A stretch of 64,000 nt of DNA from assembly GCF_002993325.1 (NCBI RefSeq), contig NZ_PVNO01000031.1, positions 1-64,000 of the forward strand, in the 5' to 3' direction. The position numbers were made by a program, and so were the translations under genes. Shown here one piece after another: positions 19,933-29,119 of the stretch. The notes beneath the pieces are model-generated. The model made no database searches, was not told the DNA's origin, and saw only the letters and a program-made list of their open reading frames with translations. This DNA comes from Alteromonas gracilis. GTDB lineage: Bacteria; Pseudomonadota; Gammaproteobacteria; Enterobacterales; Alteromonadaceae. The first letter of the stretch is position 1. Every line of letters begins with the position of its first letter.

Positions 19933-20568
19933 TCACTCCCCTTCGCTATCAGACTCTTCACCACTTTCATTTTTGTTTAAACCGAACCATGTATCTAAAA
20001 TGCGCTCTAGTTCTGGTAAACCATGTTTATTTAGTGACGAGAAGGTTTGTACGGTTACATCGCCCATAAACGCCATTGCGGCCTCCCGGGCCATAAGAAG
20101 CTGCGCTTTTCGCTTGCCGCTTTTTAATTTGTCGGCTTTTGTAAGTAGTGCCAATACCGGTATATCTGACGCTACAGCCCAATGAATAAGGTCTTGGTCT
20201 AAATCTTTAAACGGATGACGAATGTCCATCAACACTACTAAACCTTTAAGCGATTTACGCTTCTGTAAGTACTCGCCCAGTGATGCCTGCCATTTCTTTT
20301 TCATTGCCACAGGAACTTTGGCAAAGCCGTAGCCAGGTAAGTCCACTAGACGAAGGTCTTCCTCTAATTCAAATACGTTGATTAATTGGGTTCGACCTGG
20401 CGTCTTACTCGTTCTCGCTAAGTTTCTTTGACGAGTAAGGGTATTAAGTGCGCTTGATTTCCCAGCATTAGAACGACCCGCGAAGGCGACTTCAATGCCA
20501 GTATCATTTTTCAAGTGACGAATGTCTGGTGCACTCGTAAAGAATTTTGCTTTGGTGTAGTACGACAT
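19933..20568 (-). CDS. engB: Ribosome biogenesis GTPase EngB (YsxC)
   Basis: EngB (YihA/YsxC) is an essential Era-like GTPase for 50S subunit assembly. All G motifs are seen in 211 residues: GRSNAGKSS (G1), a threonine in TPGRTQ (G2), VDLPGYG (G3), TKADK (G4) and the FSS motif (G5). It starts [19 protein letters not shown], typical of the family. The C-terminal tail is acidic ([12 protein letters not shown]). Order polA-spf-engB matches E. coli. Confidence 0.97.
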   Translation of the reverse strand: MSYYTKAKFFTSAPDIRHLKNDTGIEVAFAGRSNAGKSSALNTLTRQRNLARTSKTPGRTQLINVFELEEDLRLVDLPGYGFAKVPVAMKKKWQASLGEYLQKRKSLKGLVVLMDIRHPFKDLDQDLIHWAVASDIPVLALLTKADKLKSGKRKAQLLMAREAAMAFMGDVTVQTFSSLNKHGLPELERILDTWFGLNKNESGEESDSEGE

Positions 20569-20742
20569 CTAGAATAACCTCAACATGCGTCACAACCTTT
20601 GGTTTACAGTTATTTAATGAATAAACCAGCTAAAAACCATAGTTTTATCATGGAATAGGTTTTTCTGACGCGTTAAATGTGTAAAATACGCATGATATCA
20701 CGTATATCACGCGAGCCGTTGGATCCATTTAAGAGATTTATT

Positions 20743-21366
20743 ATGAAAAAACTGTGTTTGTTGGTATGTATGTCTTTAGGTTTAAGCGCAACTGCGATAG
20801 CAGAAGGCGATGCCGAGGCAGGAAAAGCGAAATCTGCAGTGTGTGCAGCCTGTCATGGCCCTGATGGCAACAGCATGATTGACATGAACCCAAAACTTGC
20901 TGGTCAGCATGAGAAGTACATCGTTAAACAATTAACCGAATTTAAACTAGCCTCTCAAACTGGCGGTGAAGAAGGTCGTAACAACGCTGTTATGAACGGT
21001 ATGGCTGCTCCACTTTCAGAACAAGACATGAAAGACTTAGCGGCTTACTTCTCGAGTCAAGAGCCAAAAGCCGGCGAAACACCTGAGCAGTACGTTGAAG
21101 CTGGACGTGCGCTTTACCAAGGCGGCGACGAGCCGAGAGGCGTAACAGCGTGTATCGCGTGTCACGGACCGAAAGGTAACGGTATGGGCTTAGCTGGCTT
21201 CCCTGACATCAGCGGTCAACACGCAACTTACACAGCCTCACAGCTTAAAGCATTCCGTTCAGGTCAGCGTCATAACGACATGAATGGCATGATGCGTGAT
21301 ATCGCAATGAAATTAACCGATGAAGATATCGAGATTTTATCTAACTATATCGCGGGCTTACACTAA
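20743..21366 (+). CDS. Dihaem cytochrome c4
   Basis: A periplasmic 207-residue protein with a signal peptide (MKKLCLLVCM...AIAEG) and two class I cytochrome c domains, each with a haem-binding motif: CAACH near residue 39 and CIACH near residue 137. Methionine ligands are expected in NGMAAPLSEQD and in the NGMMRDIAMKLTDED segment. Cytochrome c4 passes electrons to terminal oxidases. An in-frame ATG 66 bp upstream would put a charged stretch before the signal peptide, so the start at 20743, with AAGAGAT before it, was chosen. Cytochrome c4 next to engB is common in Alteromonadales and Pseudomonadales. Confidence 0.93.
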   Translation: MKKLCLLVCMSLGLSATAIAEGDAEAGKAKSAVCAACHGPDGNSMIDMNPKLAGQHEKYIVKQLTEFKLASQTGGEEGRNNAVMNGMAAPLSEQDMKDLAAYFSSQEPKAGETPEQYVEAGRALYQGGDEPRGVTACIACHGPKGNGMGLAGFPDISGQHATYTASQLKAFRSGQRHNDMNGMMRDIAMKLTDEDIEILSNYIAGLH

Positions 21367-21414
21367 GCGTGACCGTTTTTAAACTTTGTTGTTAAAATTT
21401 TGTTACCGAAAAAG

Positions 21415-21442
21415 TTGTATTTTGAAATTATTCGTGTAATCT
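21415..21442 (+). promoter_or_regulatory. Promoter of the CsrB/CsrC-like RNA
   Basis: TTGTAT (21415-21420), a 16-bp spacer and TAATCT (21437-21442) predict a start near 21449. No clear GacA/UvrY box (TGTAAG-N6-CTTACA) was found upstream; a TGTAGG...CCTACA inverted repeat (21455-21478) lies inside the transcript. Confidence 0.55.
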
Positions 21443-21448
21443 AACGGC

Positions 21449-21692
21449 GTAGTTTGTAGGGGCCTTTGAAAACCTACAGGCTAAATAACAAGAATAATAA
21501 TAAAAATGCAGCATGGAAGACGGGATAAAGAGCCACGAGGGCCAAAAACAACAATACAGCTCTGCTAACAAAAAAAATAAGGGGAGCACAGCTAGGGAAG
21601 CCAGATACACATAGATGTGTATAACGGGAGAGGTGTCATTGACACTCATACAATGCAAGGTGATGGTGAAAACCATCACCTTTTTCTTTTTC
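21449..21692 (+). ncRNA. Probable CsrA-binding small RNA, CsrB/CsrC type
   Basis: A 354-bp non-coding gap between cytochrome c4 and a methyltransferase gene holds an apparent transcript of about 244 nt with a promoter and a strong terminator. It is A-rich with repeated GGA motifs, the core of CsrA sites, at 21515, 21523, 21583, 21596 and 21627, and further AGGG words, placed around short hairpins such as ATACACA/TGTGTAT and GTGTC/GACAC. E. coli csrC (about 245 nt) lies between yihA (engB) and yihI; here engB is upstream and yihI downstream. Size, motif content and synteny together support a CsrC-like sponge RNA. Confidence 0.72.
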
Positions 21693-21693
21693 T
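21657..21693 (+). terminator. Terminator of the CsrC-like RNA
   Basis: A perfect 11-bp stem AAGGTGATGGT/ACCATCACCTT with a GAAA tetraloop followed by TTTCTTTTTCT. It ends about 28 bp before the methyltransferase start codon. Confidence 0.92.
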
Positions 21694-21720
21694 AGTACTT
21701 CGTAAATTACCCGCTTTTTT

Positions 21721-22368
21721 ATGTCATGCCCTTTATGTTTAAGCTCTACACCACCGTCTCATTATCACAGTGATAAAAAACGTGACTACCTTCAATGCCA
21801 CCATTGCAGCTTAGTCTATGTTTCTCCTGATTACTTGCCATCTAAAGAGCAGGAAAAACAAGAATATGATCTGCATGAAAATAATTTTGAAGACGAAGGT
21901 TACAAAACGTTTTTAAGAAAGCTTGTGATACCGCTAATGCCCATTATCAAAGAGTTAAGCAGCGAAGAATTACGAGGATTAGATTTCGGCTGTGGCCCTG
22001 CCCCCGTTTTAGCAAGCATGCTAGAAGATGAAGGTATTCAAATGAACACTTACGACCCCTTCTATGCAAATACGCCTCAAGCGCTAGATCAGCACTACAA
22101 CATCATTACATGTACAGAAGCTATAGAGCACTTTCATACTCCTCATAAGGAATGGGCGTTGCTTACCACACTTCTAGCCACCGAAGGTGTACTTGCCATT
22201 ATGACAAAACGGGTGATTGATAAAGCGCGCTTCGCTAATTGGCACTATAAGAATGATATAACTCACGTTAGTTTTTTCAGTGTGGCTACTTTCGAGTTTT
22301 TAGCGCGTAGAGATGGGTTAGATGTCAGTTTTCCGGAAAACGATGTCGTTTTAATGAGAAAACGCTAG
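21721..22368 (+). CDS. Class I SAM-dependent methyltransferase with zinc-ribbon start
   Basis: A 215-residue protein. The N-terminus has two Cys pairs, CPLC and CHHC, a likely zinc ribbon (residues 3-30), followed by a methyltransferase core with the SAM loop LDFGCGPAPVLASML near residue 86 and TCTEAIEHFHTP as the post-I acidic region, then VLAIMTKRV. This layout is found in methyltransferases of small molecules or sugars; the substrate is not known. No Shine-Dalgarno is evident before the ATG, which lies only 28 bp after the RNA terminator, so it may need its own promoter or read-through. Confidence 0.8.
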   Translation: MSCPLCLSSTPPSHYHSDKKRDYLQCHHCSLVYVSPDYLPSKEQEKQEYDLHENNFEDEGYKTFLRKLVIPLMPIIKELSSEELRGLDFGCGPAPVLASMLEDEGIQMNTYDPFYANTPQALDQHYNIITCTEAIEHFHTPHKEWALLTTLLATEGVLAIMTKRVIDKARFANWHYKNDITHVSFFSVATFEFLARRDGLDVSFPENDVVLMRKR

Positions 22369-22494
22369 AGCGAAACATCGAATACCTAAACTTGTGTGTA
22401 TTGATTTTCGACTGCTAACCCAAAGATCAATACGTAGGCACGAATTCGCGCTATAATAGCGTTGTTTTTTCACTCTCTTTGTTATTTGGAAATT

Positions 22495-22998
22495 ATGGCA
22501 CGTTCAAAGAAATCTCGTAAAGTCGGCTTGATCGGCGTTCGAAAAGATCCTGACTTTAAACCTAGCGAAAACCGCAAATCTGACTCGCCTCGCCCGAAAA
22601 AGCACAAAGGCAAGCCTGCTGGTAATCGCCACAATGTTGAACAGAAAAAAGTGACTGGCAAAAAGAGTGCAGAGAATAAAGATCCTCGCCACGGCAGTAA
22701 AAAGCCTATTCAGCTCGTTAAATCTGTCACTCCAACACCCGTTCAAAAGAAAAAGTTCGCTACACCAGCACAAGAGTTGGCTGCGCTAGAGGCAGACCAA
22801 CGCCTATCTGACTTACTCGATAAGCTTGATGACGACAAACCATTGACTCGAGAACAACAGGCTTATGTTGATGAAAAGATGGCCCGTCACCGTATTCTTT
22901 GCGATTTACTTGGCATAGTCGAAGAGGACGACGAAGACGATGATATGGATCCGTTTGACGATTTAGACGCTATTAACATTGACGACTTCAAGCATTAA
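22495..22998 (+). CDS. yihI: Der GTPase-activating protein YihI
   Basis: YihI stimulates the GTPase Der (EngA) and so tunes 50S ribosome assembly. The 167-residue protein fits the family: a very basic N-terminal half (MARSKKSRKVGLIG..., rich in Lys/Arg), a middle AQELAALEADQRLSDLLDKLDD, and an acidic C-terminus (EEDDEDDDMDPFDD). An earlier ATG at 22462 would add a hydrophobic stretch unlike the family; the chosen ATG has TTGGA just upstream. A TATAAT hexamer at 22452-22457 may be its -10. Confidence 0.9.
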   Translation: MARSKKSRKVGLIGVRKDPDFKPSENRKSDSPRPKKHKGKPAGNRHNVEQKKVTGKKSAENKDPRHGSKKPIQLVKSVTPTPVQKKKFATPAQELAALEADQRLSDLLDKLDDDKPLTREQQAYVDEKMARHRILCDLLGIVEEDDEDDDMDPFDDLDAINIDDFKH

Positions 22999-23016
22999 TA
23001 AGAACGGGAAGAATTC

Positions 23017-23478
23017 ATGCTTTGGGCAGTACTTTCAGGCATAGCACTATTAATTATTGTTGGATTGGGTTTTTATGCAGGTAAGCTGCTGTTCCTTTTG
23101 AAACAGCAGAAAGCACGTCAGGAGGCCGCAAGGCAATCTAGGATAGCCAATATCACCGACAGTATTATTGTTATTGCTAAAGCGATGGATCAGCAACAGT
23201 GCGATTTATCGGAAGGCGTTATCCGCATAGTGAATTTGCTGAATGCGCTGCCAATTAAAACACCACCAGATTTTAAGGCGCAGTATCCTCAAATTTATGC
23301 GCTTTTCGCTGAAATAAGTGGGTTTGCGGTTTTAGAAGAGAGGCAAAAGCTGCCTAAAAGCGAACGTAGAAAGCAGGATGTAGCCCGAGAGCAAATCGAG
23401 TCTGAGTACGAGTCAAAAGTGTTAGCAGAGCTTCCTCCTTTGCAAACCTACTGCCAAACACTTATGACAAATAAATAA
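23017..23478 (+). CDS. DUF2489 family protein
   Basis: A 153-residue protein with one N-terminal transmembrane helix (about residues 4-29) and a cytoplasmic helical part with SIIVIAKAMDQQQCDLSEGVIRIVNLL, the pattern of the DUF2489 family. Genes of this family commonly follow yihI in Vibrio and relatives; here the gap is 18 bp, so they are probably cotranscribed. No function is known. Confidence 0.82.
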   Translation: MLWAVLSGIALLIIVGLGFYAGKLLFLLKQQKARQEAARQSRIANITDSIIVIAKAMDQQQCDLSEGVIRIVNLLNALPIKTPPDFKAQYPQIYALFAEISGFAVLEERQKLPKSERRKQDVAREQIESEYESKVLAELPPLQTYCQTLMTNK

Positions 23479-23595
23479 ATCTATTGGGCACGTATTCTCG
23501 TTTTTTGAAAATTAGCCGATGGGCAGACTGCTTTCGGTCAAAGACTTAAACGCGATTACTCTTCAACGTCGTCTGATGAAGTGATGTAGCTGATG

Positions 23596-24204
23596 TCATT
23601 TAACAGCTAGCTGGCAAGTTTGCTCATAACAATGGCATTTTACTTCATGATCGTTAACCATACCTACGGCCTGCATAAACGCATAGCAAATCGTTTCACC
23701 TACAAAATTAAACCCGCGTTTTTTTAATGCTTTTGACATCGCCTTCGACGCTTTCGTAGAGGTTGGCGCTTGCTTGAAATCGTTCCATGCATTGATAACG
23801 GTACGTCCCTCAGTGAACTGCCAAATAAATTCACTAAACGGCTGTGCTTCTTCTATGGTAAGAAACCCCTTGGCATTTTTGATAATCGACTCTATTTTCA
23901 GCCTATTTCTTATTATCCCACTATCAAGCATAAGCCTATCGACATCGGAAGATCCAATTAAAGCTATTTTTTCAGGGTCAAACTGGTGAAATGCGCGCTC
24001 AAAATTCTGCTGTTTTTTTAAGATGGTCAGCCAAGATAAACCGGCCTGTTGACCATCAAGACATAACTTGGCAAAAAGTGCGCGACTGTCCAACTCCGGT
24101 ACCCCCCATTCGTTATCGTGGTAAGCAAGATAGATAGGATCGTTGCTCACCCAGCCACATCGATGTAAAGGTGTTTTTTGGTGTGTTTTCTTTTGGTTTG
24201 ACAT
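23596..24204 (-). CDS. tag: DNA-3-methyladenine glycosylase I
   Basis: Tag excises 3-methyladenine from alkylated DNA in base excision repair. The 202-residue protein shows the family block CGWVSNDPIYLAYHDNEWGVP, the DGQQAGLSWLTILKKQQNF segment of the helix-hairpin-helix glycosylase fold, and the zinc site with Cys near the N-terminus (RCGW) and HEVKCHC at the C-terminus. Length is near E. coli Tag (187). It is divergent from glyQ and convergent with the DUF2489 gene. Confidence 0.95.
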   Translation of the reverse strand: MSNQKKTHQKTPLHRCGWVSNDPIYLAYHDNEWGVPELDSRALFAKLCLDGQQAGLSWLTILKKQQNFERAFHQFDPEKIALIGSSDVDRLMLDSGIIRNRLKIESIIKNAKGFLTIEEAQPFSEFIWQFTEGRTVINAWNDFKQAPTSTKASKAMSKALKKRGFNFVGETICYAFMQAVGMVNDHEVKCHCYEQTCQLAVK

Positions 24205-24350
24205 GAATGAAGATTAAATCCTTGCTGTGAACAGGCAATTGGGCTTTATTCGTAACGTTTTTTCACCCTTTACACCTACATACTATGCCTCACAAATTGT
24301 ATACTATCCCACCTTTATTTTTAGTCAGATAACCAATAAGCAGCGGATGT

Positions 24351-25256
24351 ATGCAGAAATACGATATTAAGACCTTTCAAGGGTTGATCCTTGCGCTTCA
24401 AGATTACTGGGCGCGTCAGGGCTGCGTTATTATTCAGCCTCTGGATATGGAAGTGGGTGCAGGTACATTTCACCCTATGACGTTCTTACGTTCTTTGGGT
24501 CCAGAGCCAATGAGTAGCGCCTATGTTCAACCATGCCGCCGACCTACTGATGGTCGATACGGCGAAAACCCAAACCGCTTACAGCATTATTATCAGTTCC
24601 AAGTAATGCTCAAGCCTTCGCCTGATAACATTCAGGAGTTGTATTTGGGCTCTTTGAAAGAGTTAGGTTTTGATCCGTTAGTCCACGACATTCGCTTTGT
24701 TGAAGATAACTGGGAATCGCCAACGCTAGGTGCATGGGGTCTTGGTTGGGAAGTATGGCTAAACGGTATGGAAGTCACTCAGTTCACTTACTTCCAACAA
24801 GTAGGAGGGATCGAATGTAAGCCGGTAACCGGTGAGATTACCTACGGTCTTGAGCGACTCGCCATGTACGTGCAAGGCGTAGATAGTATCTATGATTTGG
24901 TTTGGACCGACGGCCCTATGGGTAAAGTTACCTATGGTGATGTATTCCACCAGAACGAAGTTGAGCAGTCGACGTATAACTTCGAGCATGCCAACGTTGA
25001 AGCATTGTTTAGAACTTTCGACGAATGCGAAGCAGAAAGCAAAAAGCTGATCGAAAACAACCTCCCTTTACCTGCTTACGAGCAAGTAATGAAGGCATCT
25101 CACGCATTTAATTTGCTTGATGCCCGTCATGCTATCTCCGTTACCGAGCGTCAGCGCTATATTCTTCGTGTTAGAACCTTAGCTAAAGCGTGTGCAGAAA
25201 GTTATTACCAAGCGCGTGAAGCATTAGGCTTCCCACTATGTAACAAGGAGGCATAA
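24351..25256 (+). CDS. glyQ: Glycyl-tRNA synthetase alpha subunit
   Basis: The class II catalytic subunit of the alpha2beta2 glycyl-tRNA synthetase. The 301-residue protein opens with [17 protein letters not shown] and holds motif 2 ([13 protein letters not shown]) and motif 3 ([14 protein letters not shown]). The length is as in E. coli (303). glyS follows after a 2-bp gap, its AGGAGG lying in the last glyQ codons. Confidence 0.98.
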   Translation: MQKYDIKTFQGLILALQDYWARQGCVIIQPLDMEVGAGTFHPMTFLRSLGPEPMSSAYVQPCRRPTDGRYGENPNRLQHYYQFQVMLKPSPDNIQELYLGSLKELGFDPLVHDIRFVEDNWESPTLGAWGLGWEVWLNGMEVTQFTYFQQVGGIECKPVTGEITYGLERLAMYVQGVDSIYDLVWTDGPMGKVTYGDVFHQNEVEQSTYNFEHANVEALFRTFDECEAESKKLIENNLPLPAYEQVMKASHAFNLLDARHAISVTERQRYILRVRTLAKACAESYYQAREALGFPLCNKEA

Positions 25257-25258
25257 GC

Positions 25259-27337
25259 ATGCGTACAGAAAATTGTTTAGTTGAATTAGGTACTGAAGAG
25301 TTACCACCAAAAGCGCTAAAATCTTTGGGTGAAGCTTTCGCCACGCAGTTTGAAGCAGCGCTAACACAAGCAGACCTAGACTTTGACTCAGTTAGTTGGT
25401 TCGCAGCCCCTCGCCGTCTTGCTGTTTATGTTTCAGGCCTTGCCGAAGGTCAAGCTGACAAAGTGGTAGAAAAACGTGGCCCTGCAGTTTCGGCGGCATT
25501 TGATGCAGACGGAAATCCTACTAAAGCAGCTCAAGGCTGGGCGCGAGGTAATGGCATTGATGTAGCCGATGCAGAGCGTCTCGTCACTGATAAAGGTGAA
25601 TGGTTACTTCATAAAGCTCAAGTTCCAGGACAATCAGTTGCTGAACTACTAGAAGGGCTAATCAACCAGGCAGTGAGCAAGCTGCCTATTCCAAAGCCAA
25701 TGCGTTGGGGTAATTACAATACTCAGTTTATACGCCCTGTTCACACCCTTTGTGTGCTTTACGGTAGCGAAGTGGTTAACGTGTCAGTATTGGGGCTAAC
25801 AAGCGACCGTGTTGTTCAAGGTCACCGCTTCCATGGTGACGGACGCTTTGAGCTCGATCATGCGGATAATTACGCTTCGGCTCTAGAACAACAATATGTG
25901 CTAGCAGATTTTGAAGCGCGTAAAGATAAAGTACGTCAGCAATTAGAAGACGCAGCGCAAAGCTTGTCGCTTAAACCAGATTATAACGAAGACTTACTTG
26001 AAGAGATTGCGTCACTTGTAGAGTGGCCTGTTGTCCTTCAAGCTGGGTTTGATAAAGCTTTCCTAGAAGTGCCAAAAGAAGCCCTTATCTACACAATGAA
26101 AGACGACCAGAAATACGTGCCGCTTTTAGATAGTAATGGCGCGCTTTCTAACACTTTCTTGTTTGTTACCAACATTGAAAGTCGCGACCCTTCTCAGGTT
26201 GTTTCAGGTAACGAAAAAGTTATCCGCCCTCGCCTAGCAGATGCTGAGTTCTTCTTTAATAGCGATAAAAAGACAACGCTAGAGAGTCGCCTTCAGAGCT
26301 TAGAAACCGTGTTGTTCCAAAAGCAGCTTGGTACACTTAAAGAAAAATCTGAGCGTATATCTGCCCTCTCGGCGTTCATTGCTTCGCAAATCGATGCGAA
26401 TGAAACCCAAGCAGCCCGTGCTGGTCTTCTCGCCAAAACAGACTTAATGTCGAACATGGTGATGGAGTTTCCAGACGTACAGGGCGTTATGGGCAAATAC
26501 TATGCGCTGAACGACGGTGAAGATGCGCCTGTTGCAGAAGCGCTATATGAACAATACATGCCGCGTTTTGCTGGTGATGCGCTACCTAGTTCAGGTGTTA
26601 GCGCATCGGTTGCGTTAGCTGACAAGCTAGATACATTAGTAGGTATCTTTGGTATCGGCCAATTACCAAAGGGTGATAAAGATCCTTTTGCGCTTCGTCG
26701 TGCCGCAATTGGTGTTTTACGAATTATCACTGAGCCATCACTACCGTTAGATCTTGAAACCCTGGTAGGTAAAGCTATCGATGTATATGGCGATAAGTTA
26801 ACCAATATTGATACGCAAACACAGGTTGTTGATTTTGTACTAGGTCGCTTCACTGCGCTTTTACAAGATCAAGCTATCGCCATTGACGTAATTCAAGCCG
26901 TAGCTGCCCGTCGTCCCACCAAGCCAGCTGATTACTTAGCCCGCGTTCATGCCGTAGATAAGTTCAGAGCTTTGGATGAAGCTGAAGCATTAGCCGCCGC
27001 TAATAAGCGTGTAGCAAACATTCTTGCTAAGCAAAATGTAGAAGTAACAGATACCGTTAATATTGATGAATCACTATTAGTAGAAGATGCTGAAAAAGCG
27101 CTTTATACCGAGCTAAAAGAGGCACAGAAGGAAGTTCAAAGCGCAGTGCCTACGCAAGACTATACGCGCATATTAACTGCCCTCGCTACGCTGCGTAATG
27201 TAATCGATAATTTCTTCGATAACGTAATGGTAATGGCAGATGATGAAGCGGTTAAAAATAACCGACTTGCTTTGCTGTCGCTTTTAAGGCAACTTTTCCT
27301 TACTACCGCAGATATTTCAATTCTCGCGAAGTCGTAA
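25259..27337 (+). CDS. glyS: Glycyl-tRNA synthetase beta subunit
   Basis: The beta subunit binds tRNA-Gly through its C-terminal anticodon-binding domain and carries a degenerate B3/B4-type domain and an HD-like domain. The 692 residues match the family (E. coli 689). Typical blocks are [14 protein letters not shown] at the start, [20 protein letters not shown], and a C-terminal [22 protein letters not shown]. It forms an operon with glyQ and ends before a strong terminator. Confidence 0.97.
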   Translation: MRTENCLVELGTEELPPKALKSLGEAFATQFEAALTQADLDFDSVSWFAAPRRLAVYVSGLAEGQADKVVEKRGPAVSAAFDADGNPTKAAQGWARGNGIDVADAERLVTDKGEWLLHKAQVPGQSVAELLEGLINQAVSKLPIPKPMRWGNYNTQFIRPVHTLCVLYGSEVVNVSVLGLTSDRVVQGHRFHGDGRFELDHADNYASALEQQYVLADFEARKDKVRQQLEDAAQSLSLKPDYNEDLLEEIASLVEWPVVLQAGFDKAFLEVPKEALIYTMKDDQKYVPLLDSNGALSNTFLFVTNIESRDPSQVVSGNEKVIRPRLADAEFFFNSDKKTTLESRLQSLETVLFQKQLGTLKEKSERISALSAFIASQIDANETQAARAGLLAKTDLMSNMVMEFPDVQGVMGKYYALNDGEDAPVAEALYEQYMPRFAGDALPSSGVSASVALADKLDTLVGIFGIGQLPKGDKDPFALRRAAIGVLRIITEPSLPLDLETLVGKAIDVYGDKLTNIDTQTQVVDFVLGRFTALLQDQAIAIDVIQAVAARRPTKPADYLARVHAVDKFRALDEAEALAAANKRVANILAKQNVEVTDTVNIDESLLVEDAEKALYTELKEAQKEVQSAVPTQDYTRILTALATLRNVIDNFFDNVMVMADDEAVKNNRLALLSLLRQLFLTTADISILAKS

Positions 27338-27380
27338 GTAAGCTAGTAAACGTTATCGTGGTCTAAGACTGCAAAAGACG

Positions 27381-27410
27381 AAAAGCCCAGCTTCAATGTT
27401 GGGCTTTTTC
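27381..27410 (+). terminator. Rho-independent terminator of glyQS
   Basis: AAAGCCCA (27382-27389) pairs with TGGGCTTT around a 10-base loop and is followed by a T run, about 45 bp past the glyS stop. Confidence 0.85.
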
Positions 27411-27425
27411 ATAAATGGAGACGCT

Positions 27426-27869
27426 GTGAAAAAGTTATTAACTATTGCTTCTATGTGCATCGCTCTCTCTGCATGTTCAAGCAGTGGAAGCTTTAATATC
27501 CCAGAGATAGCACCGGATGCCCCTCGCATTCAGTTTGAAAACATGTTTCTTAGAGGTGTATTTAACTGGTGGGAAGCCGATGCGAGCTACAAGTTCAAAC
27601 GCTCAAGCTCAGGCTGGACTGTTGACGTTGAGCTCATTGCTGACGGCCAACCCTACGACTTTAGATTGTCAGATGCGAAATGGACGCCCTCACAGAGCTG
27701 TGGCGGCAAATATAAGGGTCAACCCGTAATGTTAGGCTCTACCGTTTACTTGGTCTGTGAGCAAGGCTCAGAGAACTTACAATTCACGCCTTCTTCAACT
27801 GGAACCTATCGCTTTACAGCAACAGCGGCAAGTGCGGGAGAAGTCGCTTTGGTTGTTTCAAAATTGTAG
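27426..27869 (+). CDS. Small lipoprotein of unknown function
   Basis: A 147-residue predicted lipoprotein: a short basic start, a hydrophobic stretch and the lipobox LSAC with the lipidated Cys at residue 17. The mature part is rich in Ser, Trp and beta-type sequence (FNWWEADASYKF, DAKWTPSQSC) with two further Cys that could pair. GTG at 27426 with GGAG 7 bases upstream is preferred; an ATG 30 bp earlier lies in the glyS terminator. I do not recognise the family. Confidence 0.72.
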   Translation: MKKLLTIASMCIALSACSSSGSFNIPEIAPDAPRIQFENMFLRGVFNWWEADASYKFKRSSSGWTVDVELIADGQPYDFRLSDAKWTPSQSCGGKYKGQPVMLGSTVYLVCEQGSENLQFTPSSTGTYRFTATAASAGEVALVVSKL

Positions 27870-27892
27870 AGAAGTAGGCGTTTCATATGCCG

Positions 27893-27930
27893 CAGTCAAA
27901 GCCTGCTGCTTAGGCGGGCTTTCTGACTGA
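27893..27930. terminator. Hairpin between convergent unknown genes
   Basis: AAAGCCTGC/GCGGGCTTT with a 7-base loop, flanked by AGTCA/TGACT outer arms. It lies between the small lipoprotein gene and the convergent exported-protein gene and can serve both strands, though the T tract is interrupted. Confidence 0.5.
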
Positions 27931-27971
27931 GTTATTTACCTTTTTTATATTTGTATATTTATATGTTGAGC

Positions 27972-29108
27972 CTAATAAACCTCAATCTCTAGCTCATCTA
28001 AAATAAAAGAAGTATCAATTTTTTTAAAATAAAAATCGTATTTGAATGCATCCGAATATACTTCCCAATAATCGCTCACTCCCAACACATCATCCTCGAA
28101 TAAAGCTGCGATTTCTTCACTAGGCTGGTTAGCGTATAGCCCTCCTAATTTCCAATCTGCTTTCGCTTCTATTTCATTGAAAAGTGCCTCTGCTATATAG
28201 AGTTTCTTTAATATTTCATCTTCAGCAACTAAAATTAAATGACTATCGTAAGCATAAATTTTTTTCTTGTCCGCCCCATATGCGGTAAATATCGGAAAAA
28301 AAGGCAAATCAGATATTAACGTTGACGTGCTCTCAGCTGCATTTTTTTTCAAAATATCATCAATAACGTCGTATCCGTCTTTTGTATTATTTGTAATGTA
28401 CTCAGAGTCTATAATCACCTTTTCATTTAGGTTTCCATAACGAAATTCAGTAACGATCAAATTTGAGCCTTTCGAAAAACTGTCTTTCACAAAGTCGATT
28501 TCAATATTTATGTCTGATTCTGACTTTACACGGAATGTCGTGTTACTGATAAATTCTCCATCAAGTGACTCGAGAACCTGCTCTTTCGATGCGCCAGGGC
28601 CAATAGCTCCATTTATTTTCCATTTTCCTAAAGCACGGTCGTCGAAAGCAATAAAACTCTTTAGAGTGCTTGATATCCAAGCATTCTGGTTCGTTATTAC
28701 CTGAACATTATCGTTTTTTGTAATAAGCCAGAGATTGCGGCCAAATGAATACAATACATCTGTACTATTTAATGCCATTTCTGACATTGGAACACCAAGG
28801 ACGTCAAATGCATCGACTATTTTCATTCCAGCCTTAACCCCAAAAACGCCTCGTTCTAAAGATATTTCGTCGGAATCAAGTTCGGGTTGCGCAGGTAGGT
28901 GACTTCCTTTTGATTCTAGGCCTGAAAAATCAAACTGCATAGCCTTGGTTTTTATTCTCGTTTTAAACTCCTGGCTAAGTATGATTTTATGCTCTCCGGT
29001 ACGCCAATTTTTTTCGTATGTTATCTCAGGCTTAGTTACCGTCGATTGTGCAAAGCTCAGCGGAGATAGTGTTATTGTAAGTAGGAAGAGTAAATTTATT
29101 TTTTTCAT
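27972..29108 (-). CDS. Exported protein of unknown function with BamE-like repeats
   Basis: A 378-residue protein with a signal peptide (MKKINLLFLL...LSFAQ). The mature part holds what look like three copies of a small motif of the SmpA/OmlA (BamE-like) kind, in which a Gly start is followed by a helix and LG: FGVKAGMKIVDAFDVLGVP (about 90), GPGASKEQVLESLDGEF (about 168) and GLYANQPSEEIAALFEDDVLG (about 335). I do not recognise the family as a whole. It is second in a two-gene unit, 11 bp after the lipoprotein gene at 29120-29782. Codons look more AT-rich than in neighbours, suggesting acquired DNA. Confidence 0.6.
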   Translation of the reverse strand: MKKINLLFLLTITLSPLSFAQSTVTKPEITYEKNWRTGEHKIILSQEFKTRIKTKAMQFDFSGLESKGSHLPAQPELDSDEISLERGVFGVKAGMKIVDAFDVLGVPMSEMALNSTDVLYSFGRNLWLITKNDNVQVITNQNAWISSTLKSFIAFDDRALGKWKINGAIGPGASKEQVLESLDGEFISNTTFRVKSESDINIEIDFVKDSFSKGSNLIVTEFRYGNLNEKVIIDSEYITNNTKDGYDVIDDILKKNAAESTSTLISDLPFFPIFTAYGADKKKIYAYDSHLILVAEDEILKKLYIAEALFNEIEAKADWKLGGLYANQPSEEIAALFEDDVLGVSDYWEVYSDAFKYDFYFKKIDTSFILDELEIEVY

Positions 29109-29119
29109 TGAAAATCCCT

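Noticed and set aside
21454-21478. TGTAGG...CCTACA considered as a GacA/UvrY box for the CsrC-like RNA
   Set aside because: The spacer is about 12 bases instead of 6 and the repeat lies downstream of the promoter, within the RNA.
21428-21679. An 83-codon minus-strand open frame in the cytochrome c4 to methyltransferase gap
   Set aside because: It lies antisense in the CsrC-like RNA, covers its terminator hairpin, has a low-complexity hydrophobic sequence and no ribosome site.
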